DNA from: Streptomyces sp. MUM 2J
GTDB taxonomy: Bacteria > Actinomycetota > Actinomycetes > Streptomycetales > Streptomycetaceae
Length of the DNA stretch: 64,000 bases
Assembly: GCF_022414535.1 (NCBI RefSeq)
Contig: NZ_JADWYM010000004.1
Span: forward strand, 186,001-250,000
Reading direction: 5' to 3'
How positions within the stretch are numbered: the first letter of the stretch is position 1; every line of letters starts with the position of its first letter. Below are positions 38,112 to 47,432 of the stretch, in pieces. The position numbers were made by a program, and so were the translations under genes. The notes beneath the pieces were generated by a model that was not told the origin of the DNA, did no database searches, and worked only from the letters and a program-made list of their open reading frames with translations.

Positions 38112-39935
38112 ATGGCGCTGAACCGCCGGAGGTTTCTGAAGGAGTCGGCCGTGACGGGAGCGGGGGTGGCGGTCGCGGGTGCGGCGGCGGCTCCGGCGGC
38201 GCAGGCGGCACCGGTCTCGCGGGCCGCGGGGGCGAAGGGCCCCGGGAGGCCGGTGAAGCGGTACGCGCTGACCGTCATGGGGACGACGGACCTGCACGGG
38301 CATGTCTTCAACTGGGACTACTTCAAAGACGCGGAGTACGCGGACAAGGCGGGCAACGCCCAGGGCCTGGCGCGTATTTCGACGCTGGTGAACCAGGTGC
38401 GTGCGGAGAAGGGCCGCTGCAACACGCTGCTGCTGGACGCGGGTGACACGATCCAGGGGACTCCCCTGGCCTACTACTACGCGAAGGTGGACCCGATCAC
38501 CGCCGAGGGCGGTCCGGTGCATCCGATGGCGCAGGCGATGAACGCGATCGGGTACGACGCGGCGGCGTTGGGCAACCACGAGTTCAACTACGGGATCGAC
38601 ACGCTGCGCAGGTTCGAGGCGCAGTGCGACTTCCCGCTGCTGGGGGCGAACGCGGTGGACGCTACGACGCTGCGGCCGGCGTTTCCGCCGTACTTCATGA
38701 AGCGGTTCCATGTGCCGGGGCTGCCGCCGGTGAAGGTGGCGGTGCTGGGGCTGACGAACCCGGGCATCGCGATCTGGGACAAGGCGTACGTGCAGGGGAA
38801 GCTGGCTTTCCCGGGGCTGGAGGAGCAGGCGGCGAAGTGGGTGCCGAAGCTGAAGTCGATGGGTGCGGACGTGGTGGTGGTGTCGGCGCACTCGGGGACG
38901 TCGGGGACGTCGTCGTACGGTGACCAGGTGCCGTACGTGGAGAACGCCGCGGCGAACGTGGCGCGGCAGGTCCCGGGCATCGACGCGATTCTGGTCGGGC
39001 ACGCGCACGTGGAGATTCCGGAGCTGAAGGTCGTCAACGAGCGCACGGGCAGGACGGTCGTGCTGTCGGAGCCGCTGTGCTACGCGGAGCGGCTGACGCT
39101 GTTCGACATCGAGCTGGTGTTCTCGCGGGGGCGGTGGACGGTGGAGTCGGTGTCCGCGTCGCTGCGGAACTCCAGTGCGGTGGCCGACGACCCGGCGATC
39201 ACGAAGCTGCTGACGGACGAGCACGAGCAGGTGGTGGCGTATGTCAACCAGGTCGTGGGGAAGGCGACCCAGACACTGACGACGGCAGAGGCGCGGTACA
39301 AGGACGCGCCGATCATCGATCTGATCACGACGGTGCAGGAGGACGTGGTCAGGGCGGCGCTGGCGGGGACGGAGTACGCGTCGCTGCCGGTGATCGCGCA
39401 GGCGTCGCCGTTCTCGCGGACGTCGGAGATCCCGGCCGGTGAGGTGACGATCCGGGATCTGTCGAGTCTGTACGTGTACGACAACACGCTGGTGGCGAAG
39501 TTGATGACGGGTGCGCAGGTCCGGGCGTACCTGGAGTACTCGGCGGAGTACTTCGTGCAGACGGCGGCGGATGCGGTGGTCGATGTGGAGACGCTGACGA
39601 ATGCGAACGGCCGTCCGGACTACAACTACGACTATGTGTCCCGGCTGCGGTACGACATCGACATCGCGCGGGCGGCGGGTGAACGGATCACGCATCTGAC
39701 GTTCGACGGTGCTCCGCTGGACGATGCGCAGCAGTTCGTGTTCGCGGTGAACAACTACCGGGCCAACGGCGGGGGTGCCTTCCCGTTCGTGGCGTCGGCG
39801 AAGGAGCTGTGGTCGGAGTCGACGGAGATCCGGACGCGGATCGCGGAGTGGGTGACGGCGAAGGGTGTGCTGGATCCGCGGGACTTCGCGTCGGTGGACT
39901 GGAGGCTGACGCGGGACGGTACACCGGTGTTCTAG
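38112..39935 (+). CDS. Tat-exported bifunctional metallophosphatase/5'-nucleotidase
   Basis: 607 residues from ATG 38112. Tat signal: NRRRFLKESAVTGAGVAVAG with cleavage near AQA-AP. Metallophosphatase domain (about 55-340): TDLHGHVFNW (DxH), LLLDAGDTIQGTPLAYYY (GD), AALGNHEFNYG (GNHE), VVVSAHSGTSG and ILVGHAHVEIP (GHAH). The C-terminal 5'-nucleotidase domain (about 350-570) contains ATQTLTTAEARYKDAPIIDL, NTLVAKLMTGAQVRAYLEYS and NNYRANGGGAFPF with substrate-stacking aromatics. It should dephosphorylate extracellular nucleotides and so salvage phosphate and nucleosides. Transcribed away from pyk and the SIMPL remnant; ends at a bidirectional terminator. Confidence 0.93.
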   Translation: MALNRRRFLKESAVTGAGVAVAGAAAAPAAQAAPVSRAAGAKGPGRPVKRYALTVMGTTDLHGHVFNWDYFKDAEYADKAGNAQGLARISTLVNQVRAEKGRCNTLLLDAGDTIQGTPLAYYYAKVDPITAEGGPVHPMAQAMNAIGYDAAALGNHEFNYGIDTLRRFEAQCDFPLLGANAVDATTLRPAFPPYFMKRFHVPGLPPVKVAVLGLTNPGIAIWDKAYVQGKLAFPGLEEQAAKWVPKLKSMGADVVVVSAHSGTSGTSSYGDQVPYVENAAANVARQVPGIDAILVGHAHVEIPELKVVNERTGRTVVLSEPLCYAERLTLFDIELVFSRGRWTVESVSASLRNSSAVADDPAITKLLTDEHEQVVAYVNQVVGKATQTLTTAEARYKDAPIIDLITTVQEDVVRAALAGTEYASLPVIAQASPFSRTSEIPAGEVTIRDLSSLYVYDNTLVAKLMTGAQVRAYLEYSAEYFVQTAADAVVDVETLTNANGRPDYNYDYVSRLRYDIDIARAAGERITHLTFDGAPLDDAQQFVFAVNNYRANGGGAFPFVASAKELWSESTEIRTRIAEWVTAKGVLDPRDFASVDWRLTRDGTPVF

Positions 39936-39969
39936 GCGTCGGGGGGTCGGTGCGGCGCAGCGTGTCGTG

Positions 39970-39997
39970 GGGCGGGTCGGCTGGTGCCGGCCCGCCC
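39970..39997. terminator. bidirectional terminator, nucleotidase / desB-like
   Basis: GGGCGGGTCGGC (39970-39981) pairs with GCCGGCCCGCCC (39986-39997) with one G-U pair and a TGGT loop, between the two converging genes. Confidence 0.8.
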
Positions 39998-40005
39998 TCG
40001 GCGTG

Positions 40006-41424
40006 TCAGCGGCCGTCGGCGAGGGGGGTGAGGGTGGCGGCGGCAGGGGCCCGCCGGGCCGGAGGGATGTGGGGGTGCCCGTCCAGGCCGAAGGTGGTGA
40101 AGGCGGTGCGGCCGGGGAGGGGGTAGATCTCCTTGCCGGTGAGGGTGTTGAGGATGGTTGCGCTGCGCCAGGCGGCGAGGCCGAGGTCGGGGGTGCCGAC
40201 GCCGTGGGTGTGGCGTTCGGCGTTCTGGACGTAGACCGTTCCGGTGACGGAGGGGGCGAGGGCGAGGCGGAAGTGTTCGTCGATGCGGGGGCGTTGGCCC
40301 GCGTCGCGGCGCAGGTACGGGTCGAGCCCGGCGAGGAGGGTGGTGAGGGGGCGTTCGCGGTAGCCGGTGGCGAGGACGACGGCATCGGTGGCGAGGCGGG
40401 AGCGGGTGCCCTGTTCGATGTGTTCGAGGTGGAGTTCCACCTTGGTGGTGGCGAGGCGGCCGGCGGTGCGGACGCGGACGCCGGGGGTGAGGACGGTGTC
40501 GGGCCAGCCTCCGTGCAGGGTACGGCGGTAGAGCTCGTCGTGGATGGCGGTGAGCGTGTCGGCGTCGATGCCTTTGTGGAGCTGCCATTGGGCGGTGACG
40601 AGTTGGTCGCGGACGGGTTCGGTGAGGCCGTGGAAGTAGCGGGTGTAGTCGGGGGTGAAGTGTTCGAGGCCGAGTTTGGAGTACTCCATGGGGGCGAAGG
40701 CGGGGGTGCGGCCGATCCAGTGGAGGCCTTCGTGTCCGGTCGGGCGGTGGCGGAGGAGGTCCAGGAAGATCTCGGCTCCGGTCTGTCCGGAGCCGACGAC
40801 GGTGACGTGGTCGGCGGTGCGCAGCGCGTCGCGGTGGTCGAGGTAGTCGGCGGCGTGGAGGACGGGGACGCCGGGTGCGTCGACGAGGGGCCGTAGTGGT
40901 TCGGGGACGTGGGGTTCGGTGCCGATGCCGAGGACGACGTTCCTGGCGTAGGTGCGGCCCAGTGCCTCGGCTTCGCCTTCGGTGTCGAGTTGGGTGAAGT
41001 CGACTTCGAAGAGGTCGCGTTCGGGGTTCCAGCGGACGGCGTCGACCTGGTGGCGGAAGTGCAGGGCGGGCAGGTGTTCGGCGACCCAGCGGCAGTAGGC
41101 GTCGTACTCGGCGCGGTGGATGTGGAAGCGTTCGGCGAAGTAGAAGGGGAAGAGGCGGTCGCGGGCCTTGAGGTAGTTGAGGAAACTCCATCGGCTGGCG
41201 GGGTCGGTGAGGGTGACGAGGTCGGCGAGGAAGGGCACCTGGATGCGGGCGCCGTCGATGAGCAGGCCGGGGTGCCAGTGGAAGCCGGGGTGCTGTTCGT
41301 AGAAGACGGTGTCGAGTTCGGTGAGGGGGTGGGCGAGGGCGGCCAGGGAGAGATTGAACGGGCCGATACCGATGCCGACGAGGTCGCGGGGGGCGTCGGG
41401 TTCGGGGCGTGGGGGCGTGCTCAT
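40006..41424 (-). CDS. lysine/diamine N6-monooxygenase, DesB-like (SidA/IucD/PvdA family)
   Basis: 472 residues from ATG 41424, overlapping the stop of the decarboxylase gene (ATGA). FAD motif VGIGIGPFNLSLAALAHPL, then YEQHPGFHWHPGLLIDGARI and the conserved DLVTLTDPASRWSFLNYLK. NADPH motif VTVVGSGQTGAEIFLDLL. C-terminal ATGYRERPLTTLL and the flavin-contact region QNAERHTHGVGTPDLGLAAW. In desferrioxamine synthesis DesB hydroxylates cadaverine, the product of DesA, and the coupled decarboxylase here fits that chemistry. No DesC acyltransferase or DesD NIS synthetase follows; the operon stops here. Confidence 0.88.
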   Translation of the reverse strand: MSTPPRPEPDAPRDLVGIGIGPFNLSLAALAHPLTELDTVFYEQHPGFHWHPGLLIDGARIQVPFLADLVTLTDPASRWSFLNYLKARDRLFPFYFAERFHIHRAEYDAYCRWVAEHLPALHFRHQVDAVRWNPERDLFEVDFTQLDTEGEAEALGRTYARNVVLGIGTEPHVPEPLRPLVDAPGVPVLHAADYLDHRDALRTADHVTVVGSGQTGAEIFLDLLRHRPTGHEGLHWIGRTPAFAPMEYSKLGLEHFTPDYTRYFHGLTEPVRDQLVTAQWQLHKGIDADTLTAIHDELYRRTLHGGWPDTVLTPGVRVRTAGRLATTKVELHLEHIEQGTRSRLATDAVVLATGYRERPLTTLLAGLDPYLRRDAGQRPRIDEHFRLALAPSVTGTVYVQNAERHTHGVGTPDLGLAAWRSATILNTLTGKEIYPLPGRTAFTTFGLDGHPHIPPARRAPAAATLTPLADGR

Positions 41425-42791
41425 GCGGGGGTGGGTCCTTCGGTGCGTTCGAGGATGTGGTCGAGGAGGAGGGCGAGGTCGGCGGGCCGGGTGTGGGGGT
41501 TGAGGAGGGTGGCCTTGAGCCAGAGCCGGCCGTCGAGGTGGGCCCGTCCGAGGACGGCGCGGCCGTCGGTGATCAGGCGGCGGCGCAGCTCGGCGACGGT
41601 GGTGTCGGGGGCGTGGGCGGGGCGGAAGAGGACGGTGCCGAGGGTGGGCCGGTCGTAGAGGTCGAGGCGGGGTTCGGCGGTGATGAGGTCGGCGAGGGTC
41701 TGGGCGTGGGTGAGGACCTGCTCGACGAGGGCGGCGAGGCCGCGGCGGCCGAGGGTCTTGAGGGTGGCGGCGATCTTGAGGACGTCGGGGCGGCGGCTGG
41801 TGCGCAGGGAGCGGCCGAGGAGGTCGGGGATGCCTGCCGCGGTGTCGTCGGGGGCGTTGAGGTAGTCGGCGTCGAGGTGGAGGGGGGTGAGGTCGGTGGG
41901 GTCGCGGACGGCGAGGAACCCGGCGGCGATGGGCTGCCAGCCGAGTTTGTGCAGGTCGAGGGTGACGGTGTGGGCTGCGTCGAGGCCGTCGAGCCGGGGG
42001 CGGTGGGCGGGGCTGAACAGGAGGGGGCCGGCGTAGGCGGCGTCGATGTGCAGGCGGGCGGCGTGGGCGGTGCACACGGCGGCGATGTCGGGGAGGGGGT
42101 CGATGAGGCCGGCGTCGGTGGTTCCCGCGGTGGCGGCGACGAGATGGGGGCCGGGCAGGTGGGTGAGGGCGGCGTCGAGGGCGGCGGGGTCGAGGGTGCC
42201 TGCGGGGGCGGGGACGGCGACGGGGTCGGGCAGGCCGAGGAGCCAGGCGGCGCGGGGGAGGGAGTGGTGGGCGTTCGCGCCGTGGACGAGGCGGAGGCCT
42301 GCGCCGTGCTTCTCACGGGCGAGGAGGAGGGCGAGTTGGTTGGACTCGGTGCCGCCGGTGGTGACGAGGGCGTCGGTCAGGCCTGCGTGCCGGGCGAGGG
42401 TGCGGGTGAGGAGGGTCTCCAGCGCAGAGGCCGCGGGGGCCTGGTCCCAGGAGTCGAGGGAGGGGTTGAGGGCGGAGGCGGCGAGGTCGGCGGCGGTGGC
42501 GACGGCGAGCGGCGGGCAGTGCAGGTGGGCGGCGCACAGCGGGTCGGCGGGGTCGGCGGAGCCTTCGGCGACCGCGGAGACGAGGGTACGGAGGGCGTCG
42601 GGGTCGCCGTTCTCGGGGAGGAGGTCGCCGACGGCGTCGCGCAGGCGCGCGGCGGTCTTGTCGGGGCCGCCGGCGGGCAGGGGGCCTCCACGGGCCCGGG
42701 TGCCGTCCTGGAGGGCGTCGAGGACGGTGTGGAGCAGGGGCCGCAGGGCGCCGGGGCCGTGGGGTCCTGAGGCGAGGGGCGGCGTGCTCAT
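41421..42791 (-). CDS. pyridoxal-dependent decarboxylase, DesA-like (lysine decarboxylase)
   Basis: 456 residues from ATG 42791, preceded by GGAGGAC. Group II (AADC-fold) decarboxylase: the region around SALNPSLDSWDQAPAASALE, the TGGTESNQLALLLARE phosphate-binding segment, HIDAAYAGPLLFSP (Asp-Ala pair for PLP) and Lys in TVTLDLHKLGWQP. Conserved ending DPTDLTPLHLDADYLNAPDD and GRSLRTSRRPDVLKIAATLK. Coupled to the monooxygenase; together they would turn lysine into N-hydroxycadaverine. Substrate is inferred from the pairing; DABA or other basic amino acid decarboxylation is possible. No DmdR iron box is visible upstream, unlike the usual des promoter. Confidence 0.85.
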   Translation of the reverse strand: MSTPPLASGPHGPGALRPLLHTVLDALQDGTRARGGPLPAGGPDKTAARLRDAVGDLLPENGDPDALRTLVSAVAEGSADPADPLCAAHLHCPPLAVATAADLAASALNPSLDSWDQAPAASALETLLTRTLARHAGLTDALVTTGGTESNQLALLLAREKHGAGLRLVHGANAHHSLPRAAWLLGLPDPVAVPAPAGTLDPAALDAALTHLPGPHLVAATAGTTDAGLIDPLPDIAAVCTAHAARLHIDAAYAGPLLFSPAHRPRLDGLDAAHTVTLDLHKLGWQPIAAGFLAVRDPTDLTPLHLDADYLNAPDDTAAGIPDLLGRSLRTSRRPDVLKIAATLKTLGRRGLAALVEQVLTHAQTLADLITAEPRLDLYDRPTLGTVLFRPAHAPDTTVAELRRRLITDGRAVLGRAHLDGRLWLKATLLNPHTRPADLALLLDHILERTEGPTPA

Positions 42792-43334
42792 GGGTCCTCC
42801 GGGCGGGCGCGGGGCGGGAGTCCAGCTTGTCCGCGGTGGGGGCGGCGCGCCCGGAAAGCGCCTCGAAGCGACCCGAAAGTGGGTACTGCCCTGCGGGGCT
42901 GGCGGGTTGGGGTGGCGGAGTGAGGTGCCCCGGGGGTGGCCGGGAAGCCGGCGGGTGTCGGTGCGTGGCCCGGTAGCCCTGGCTCGGACACCGGGGGCGA
43001 GTAACCCATCGGCAGGCCCTGAGGGCCGTTTCTCCTGGTACGCGGGATCGGTCGAACATCGACCCCTACGGAACCTTCCGGCTCGCGGTGGACGCGCGGC
43101 GCGATCCCGGGGTGCCGGTTGCCGTGCCCGTCCTCGCACAGGGGCGGCGTCCGGGAAGCGCTCCGTGCCGGAGAGCGAAGGAAGTCGGTAGAGGGCGTGT
43201 GGCCTGCTCTGTTACGGTCCTGAGGCCGGCCGCGGGACTCCGGTGCGACTTCCGGAACCTGCCTGTGAAGCAACGATTCGCAGTTCGTGCCCCCATTCCC
43301 CGGCCGGCATCCACAACAACGGGGAACCAATCTG
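42792..43334. other. intergenic region upstream of desA-like and ARPP-locus genes
   Basis: 543 bases between divergent genes with no supported coding sequence. The half near the desA-like gene is G+C-rich without an iron box. Toward the right, from 43190, the sequence becomes lower in G+C (TGGCCTGCTCTGTTACGGTC), which probably contains the promoter of the gene at 43335. Confidence 0.4.
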
Positions 43335-43928
43335 ATGGATTCGTACGGGGACCTCATCGCAGCCGACGATGTGCTGCTCTTCGTCAACGCGGCGATCACC
43401 TCCACCGGCCAGCGCGAATTCCACGGCGATGCGGGCGAACAGCGGCTGTCCCTGGACTTCCTCCATGCATACATGCTGGGTAACTACCGCGACCTGTACG
43501 CCAGGGTCCTTGCGCTCGACATCAACGACCACAACGCAGTCCTGATCATCCGGCGCTTGCTGGAGACCACCGGTGAGGCCACTGCGGACCAGCGTCGCAG
43601 CGAGGGCCGGCTGATCGCGTGCCGTCTGGCGACGCTGCCGACACAGCGCGTGTACGGTCTGTTCGATGCCCTGCGCCGGGCCAGGGTGAACAACCGTCGC
43701 AGCCGCGCGATCATGCGCGACTGGCTGTCCGCCCGTCCTGACCTGGCGTTCGATGCCGTGAAGTACCGCGTCGGCCTCAAGCGGGCTCTTCGCCACGCGC
43801 ACCTGGCCCCCGCCACCGAGGAGTTGGGGGCGTTCGTGTTCGCGCCGCTGACCCGCAAGCGCTACGCGGCACCTCTCCTGGAGACGTGGCGTCGGCGATC
43901 TCCGTCTGAGCTCGCAGCTCTACGGTGA
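43335..43928 (+). CDS. conserved hypothetical protein, probably C-terminally truncated
   Basis: 197 residues from ATG 43335 (MDSYGDLIAADDVLLFVNAA). All-helical and Arg-rich: LSLDFLHAYMLGNYRDLYAR, HNAVLIIRRLLETTGEATAD, RVYGLFDALRRARVNNRRSR and AFDAVKYRVGLKRALRHAHL. From memory, streptomycete homologues are longer and are neighbours of ARPP-1/ARPP-2-type genes. Here the sequence after RKRYAAPLLETWRRR runs straight into ARPP-2-like sequence in another frame, so a deletion seems to have removed this gene's 3' end and the start of the next. It could still be translated; I treat function as lost or unknown. Confidence 0.6.
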   Translation: MDSYGDLIAADDVLLFVNAAITSTGQREFHGDAGEQRLSLDFLHAYMLGNYRDLYARVLALDINDHNAVLIIRRLLETTGEATADQRRSEGRLIACRLATLPTQRVYGLFDALRRARVNNRRSRAIMRDWLSARPDLAFDAVKYRVGLKRALRHAHLAPATEELGAFVFAPLTRKRYAAPLLETWRRRSPSELAALR

Positions 43929-44551
43929 CGGGGCCGGTCTGGTCGAGGTCGGCCCGCGCCATGCCTACCTCTCCTGCATCCCGCACGGATTCGTCGCCAC
44001 GTGGACGGGTGACGGCACGCCGGCAGCCGCCTACGGCACCCAGCTTTCCACCGACGGCAACGCGCCTCCCACCGCCACGATGGGCATGCACCTCCACCGC
44101 GGGATGGCCCGCCGTCAGGCCAAGGACCGGCTGCGGTTCCTCCCCATGCACCTGGCGCTGGAGGGCTACTGGCACTGCACTTCGGCGGCCCCTCGCTCGC
44201 CTGGGAGGAGTGGTCGCAGCGTGCGATCCGCCAAGGGCTCTCCCCGCGCGTCGAGGAAGCCCACGCGGGTGCCGACATACGCGGACTCTCCGACGCGCTG
44301 CGCATCTTCGAGATCCACCCCGACCAGTGCGGCGTGCTGGTCTACGTCGCCGACGCACTCGCGGCCGCGTTCGCGGTCCCGCATCCCGACGACTTGCCGC
44401 CAACGACTGGCACCTGGCCGACACCGCAGCCGACCTCGGCGTCGATGAGGCCCAGCTGGGGCTGCGGCTGGAGTCTGCCGGCTTCGGTTTCCTGCTCCGC
44501 CAGGACGTCCTGGACGGATACCGCAAGCAAGAACGAACCCGGACCGGATGA
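43890..44551 (+). pseudogene. ARPP-2-like gene, truncated, frameshifted and internally deleted
   Basis: Frame 1 gives QLYGDGAGLVEVGPRHAYLS, then CIPHGFVATWTGDGTPAAAY and MGMHLHRGMARRQAKDRLRF to about 44178. A one-base change moves the reading to FGGPSLAWEEWSQRAIRQGL and FEIHPDQCGVLVYVADALAA to about 44392. The reading then jumps to NDWHLADTAADLGVDEAQLG and FLLRQDVLDGYRKQ. The pieces are in the order of a longer protein of the ARPP-2 kind (as I recall it), missing the N-terminus and probably over 100 residues before NDWHLADT. Burroughs and Aravind-type analyses place ARPP proteins with ADP-ribosylglycohydrolases in conflict systems; that link is from memory and no such partner is here. Confidence 0.55.
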
Positions 44552-44790
44552 GAGTGGCGCGATCAGCTGTTCTGCCGCGGTGGATGCCGGATTCACCGCG
44601 GCGGGGCCGGAAGGGGCGGGGCGGGCACGGCGACCGGACCGGTGACCCCGCCCGCCGGGGCGGAAGGCCTCCCGTCGTCCCGTCGCCTCGGCCGGCGACC
44701 CGGTGTCCGAGGAAAGCACGGGGCCCGCGTGGGGCGGGGAGCCGGAGGGAGGCCCCGCAGCCTCCCGTCGGCGCCGGGTGCCCCCGGGAC

Positions 44791-44832
44791 GGGGCCCGGT
44801 CGTCACGGGTTCGCAGGTGACGGCCGGGCCCC
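44791..44832 (-). terminator. pepN terminator in the 44552-44880 gap
   Basis: GGGGCCCGGTCGTCAC (44791-44806) pairs over 16 positions (one T-G) with GTGACGGCCGGGCCCC (44817-44832), loop 10 bases, 48 bases past the pepN stop. The rest of the 329-base gap is G+C-rich and shows no gene. Confidence 0.8.
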
Positions 44833-44880
44833 CTCCCGCAGGTGCGGGAGGCGGTGGCGTGGCCCGGCACCCGGGTGGTC

Positions 44881-47376
44881 CTAGGCCTGCCTGACGCGCA
44901 GCGCCCGGGCCAGGTCGTCGAGCTGGTCGGTGAGCTTGCGGCGCAGGGCGGGGATGGGGTCGGCGTCGCGCAGGCACTCCTCACCGAGGCGGAGGGTGTC
45001 GGCGTCGACGGCGTGGGCGGGGAAGGCCCAGCGGCCCGCGGCCTCGGCGATGGCGGCGCCACGGCGGGCGGCGACGGCGACGGCGTCCTGGAAGTAGCGG
45101 GGGACGTAGCCGCTGAGGAGGTCGGCCTGCTCGGGCTGCCAGAACCCCTGGGCGGTGGCGGTGAAGAGGTAGTTGGACAGGTCGTCGCGCTCGAACATCG
45201 CGGCCCAGGCACGGGCCTTGGCGTCCGGGTCGGGCAGTGCTGCCCGGCAGCGGGCGGCGCCTTCCTGGCCGGTGGCGCTGGGGTCTCGGTCGAGTTCGGC
45301 GGCGATGAGGGCGTCGTCGGTGGCCCCGAGGACGGCAAGCCGGGCCAGGATGCGCCAGCGCAGTTCGGGGTCGAGTTCGGGGCCGCCGGGGACGATGCCC
45401 TCGGCGAGCCAGGCGGCGAGGGCCCCGGGCTGGGCTGCGGTGTCGATGTAGTGGCGTACCGCGATCAGCCGCAGGCCGGGGTGGTCGCCGTCCTCGGTGC
45501 GGCGGATGAGGTCGCGGCACAGGGAACTGAGGGTGGCGAGGGCGGCGGGGCGCTGGTCGGGGCCGACGTAGCGGTCGGCGATGTGCGCGCGGGCGAAGGA
45601 CAGGACGCCCTCGACGAGGGCGAGGTCGGTCTCCCGGGGCAGGTGGGCGCCGGCGGTGGCCAGGTAGTCGGCGGCGGCGAGGTCGCCGTCGCGGACCATG
45701 TCGCGCAGGGTGTTCCAGACGACGGCGCGGGTGAGCGCGTCGGGGATGCCGGAGATGCCGTGCAGGACGGTTTCCAGGGAGGTGTCGTCCAGGCGGACCT
45801 TGGCGTAGGTGAGGTCGAGGTCGTTGGGGACGACCAGGGCCGGCCGGGTGCCGGGGCGGGTGCCGGGCCGGGGCTCGGCGCCGTCCTGCGGCAGATCGGT
45901 CTCGTATCGCTCGCGCAGGACGAGTGTCCGGCCGTCGTTGAGGTCGCGGTCGTAGACGCCGACGGTGACGCGGTGGGGGCGGCTGCCGTCGTGGGTGAGG
46001 GCGAGGCTCCACCGGCCGGCGGCGGCGTCGACGGATGCGGTGACGGTGTCGACGCCGGTGGTGCGCAGCCAGGCGTCGGCCCATGCGTGGACGTCGCGTT
46101 CGGTCTGGGCGGCGAGGGAGTCGATGAAGTCGGCGAGGGTGGCGTTGGCGAACCGGTGGCGGGTGAAGTGGGTGTTGATGCCGGCGAGGAAGTCCTTCTC
46201 GCCTAGCCAGGCCACGAGTTGGCGCAGTGCGGAGGCGCCCTTGGCGTAGGAGATGCCGTCGAAGTTGAGCATGGCGGCGGCCGTGTCGCCGACGTGCTCG
46301 GGGGCGACGGGATGGGTGGAGGGGCGCTGGTCGGCGTCGTAGCCCCAGGCCTTGCGGACGACGCCGAAGTCGGTCCAGGTGTCGGTGAAGCGGGTGGCTT
46401 CGGTGAGGGTCTGGTAGCCCATGTACTCGGCGAAGGACTCGTTGAGCCAGATGTCGTCCCACCAGGTGAGGGTGACGAGGTCGCCGAACCACATGTGGGC
46501 CATCTCGTGGGCGATGACCATGGCACGGGTCTGGCGCTCGGTGTCGGTGACGGCCGAGCGGTAGACGAACTCGTCGCGGAAGGTGACCAGTCCGGGGTTC
46601 TCCATGGCGCCCGCGTTGAACTCGGGGACGAAGGCCTGGTCGTAGGAGTCGAAGGGGTAGGGCTCCTCGAACTTCTCGTGGTAGCGGTCGAAGCACGCGC
46701 GCGTGATGTCGAGGATCTCCTCGGCGTCGGCGTCGAGGTGGGCGGCGAGGGAGCGGCGGCAGTGGATGCCGAAGGGCAGGCCGCGGTGCTCGGTGCGCAC
46801 GGAATGCCAGGGTCCGGCGGCGACGGCGACGAGGTAGGTGGAGATCAGAGGGGTGGGCGCGGCTTTCCAGCGGCCGTCGCCGAGGTGTTCGGTGAGGCCG
46901 TTGGCGAGGACGGTCCAGCCTTCGGGGGCGGTGACGGTGAGGTCGAAGACGGCCTTGAGGTCGGGCTGGTCGAAGGCGCCGAAGACGCGCTGGACGTCTT
47001 CCATGAACAGCTGGGTGTAGGTGTAGCTCTCGCCGTCGGTGGGGTCGGTGAAGCGGTGCATGCCCTCGCCGGTGCGGGAGTAGCGCATGGTGGCGTGCAG
47101 GTGCAGTTCGTGGGGGCCGGCGGTGAGGTTCTTCAGCGGGAGCCGGTTGCCGTCGAGGGCCTCGGGATCCAGGGGCTGTCCGTCGAGTGTGGCGGAGCGC
47201 AGCTCGGTGGGCTTGATTTCGACGAACGTGTCAGCGTCGGCCCGTGCGGTGAACCGGATGGCGGTGCGGGAGTCGAAGGTGTCGTCCCCGGTGGTCAGGT
47301 CGAGTTCGACCGTGTAGCGGTGGACGTCGAGGAGTCGGGCACGGGAGTGCGCTTCGTCGCGCGTCAGTACGGACAT
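44881..47376 (-). CDS. pepN: aminopeptidase N (M1 family)
   Basis: 831 residues from ATG 47376 (MSVLTRDEAHSRARLLDVHR); ATG 47385 is an in-frame alternative. The exopeptidase motif GAMEN lies in FVPEFNAGAMENPGLVTFRD and the zinc site HExxH-x18-E in VIAHEMAHMWFGDLVTLTWW with ESFAEYM downstream. The catalytic Tyr region is INFDGISYAKGASALRQL-like (LNFDGISYAKGASALRQLVA). The C-terminal ERAP1-like helical domain fills the last 330 residues. It trims N-terminal residues from peptides in the cytosol. The response regulator gene lies upstream on the same strand, 57 bases away. Confidence 0.97.
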   Translation of the reverse strand: MSVLTRDEAHSRARLLDVHRYTVELDLTTGDDTFDSRTAIRFTARADADTFVEIKPTELRSATLDGQPLDPEALDGNRLPLKNLTAGPHELHLHATMRYSRTGEGMHRFTDPTDGESYTYTQLFMEDVQRVFGAFDQPDLKAVFDLTVTAPEGWTVLANGLTEHLGDGRWKAAPTPLISTYLVAVAAGPWHSVRTEHRGLPFGIHCRRSLAAHLDADAEEILDITRACFDRYHEKFEEPYPFDSYDQAFVPEFNAGAMENPGLVTFRDEFVYRSAVTDTERQTRAMVIAHEMAHMWFGDLVTLTWWDDIWLNESFAEYMGYQTLTEATRFTDTWTDFGVVRKAWGYDADQRPSTHPVAPEHVGDTAAAMLNFDGISYAKGASALRQLVAWLGEKDFLAGINTHFTRHRFANATLADFIDSLAAQTERDVHAWADAWLRTTGVDTVTASVDAAAGRWSLALTHDGSRPHRVTVGVYDRDLNDGRTLVLRERYETDLPQDGAEPRPGTRPGTRPALVVPNDLDLTYAKVRLDDTSLETVLHGISGIPDALTRAVVWNTLRDMVRDGDLAAADYLATAGAHLPRETDLALVEGVLSFARAHIADRYVGPDQRPAALATLSSLCRDLIRRTEDGDHPGLRLIAVRHYIDTAAQPGALAAWLAEGIVPGGPELDPELRWRILARLAVLGATDDALIAAELDRDPSATGQEGAARCRAALPDPDAKARAWAAMFERDDLSNYLFTATAQGFWQPEQADLLSGYVPRYFQDAVAVAARRGAAIAEAAGRWAFPAHAVDADTLRLGEECLRDADPIPALRRKLTDQLDDLARALRVRQA

Positions 47377-47432
47377 GCAGGACATGCTGCCTGATCACGT
47401 CGGCGACGCACAGGGGCGGATCGGTACGCGCG

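Noticed and set aside
42792..43334. DmdR iron box in front of the desA-like gene
   Set aside because: No TTAGGTTAGGCTAACCTAA-like sequence is visible on either strand.
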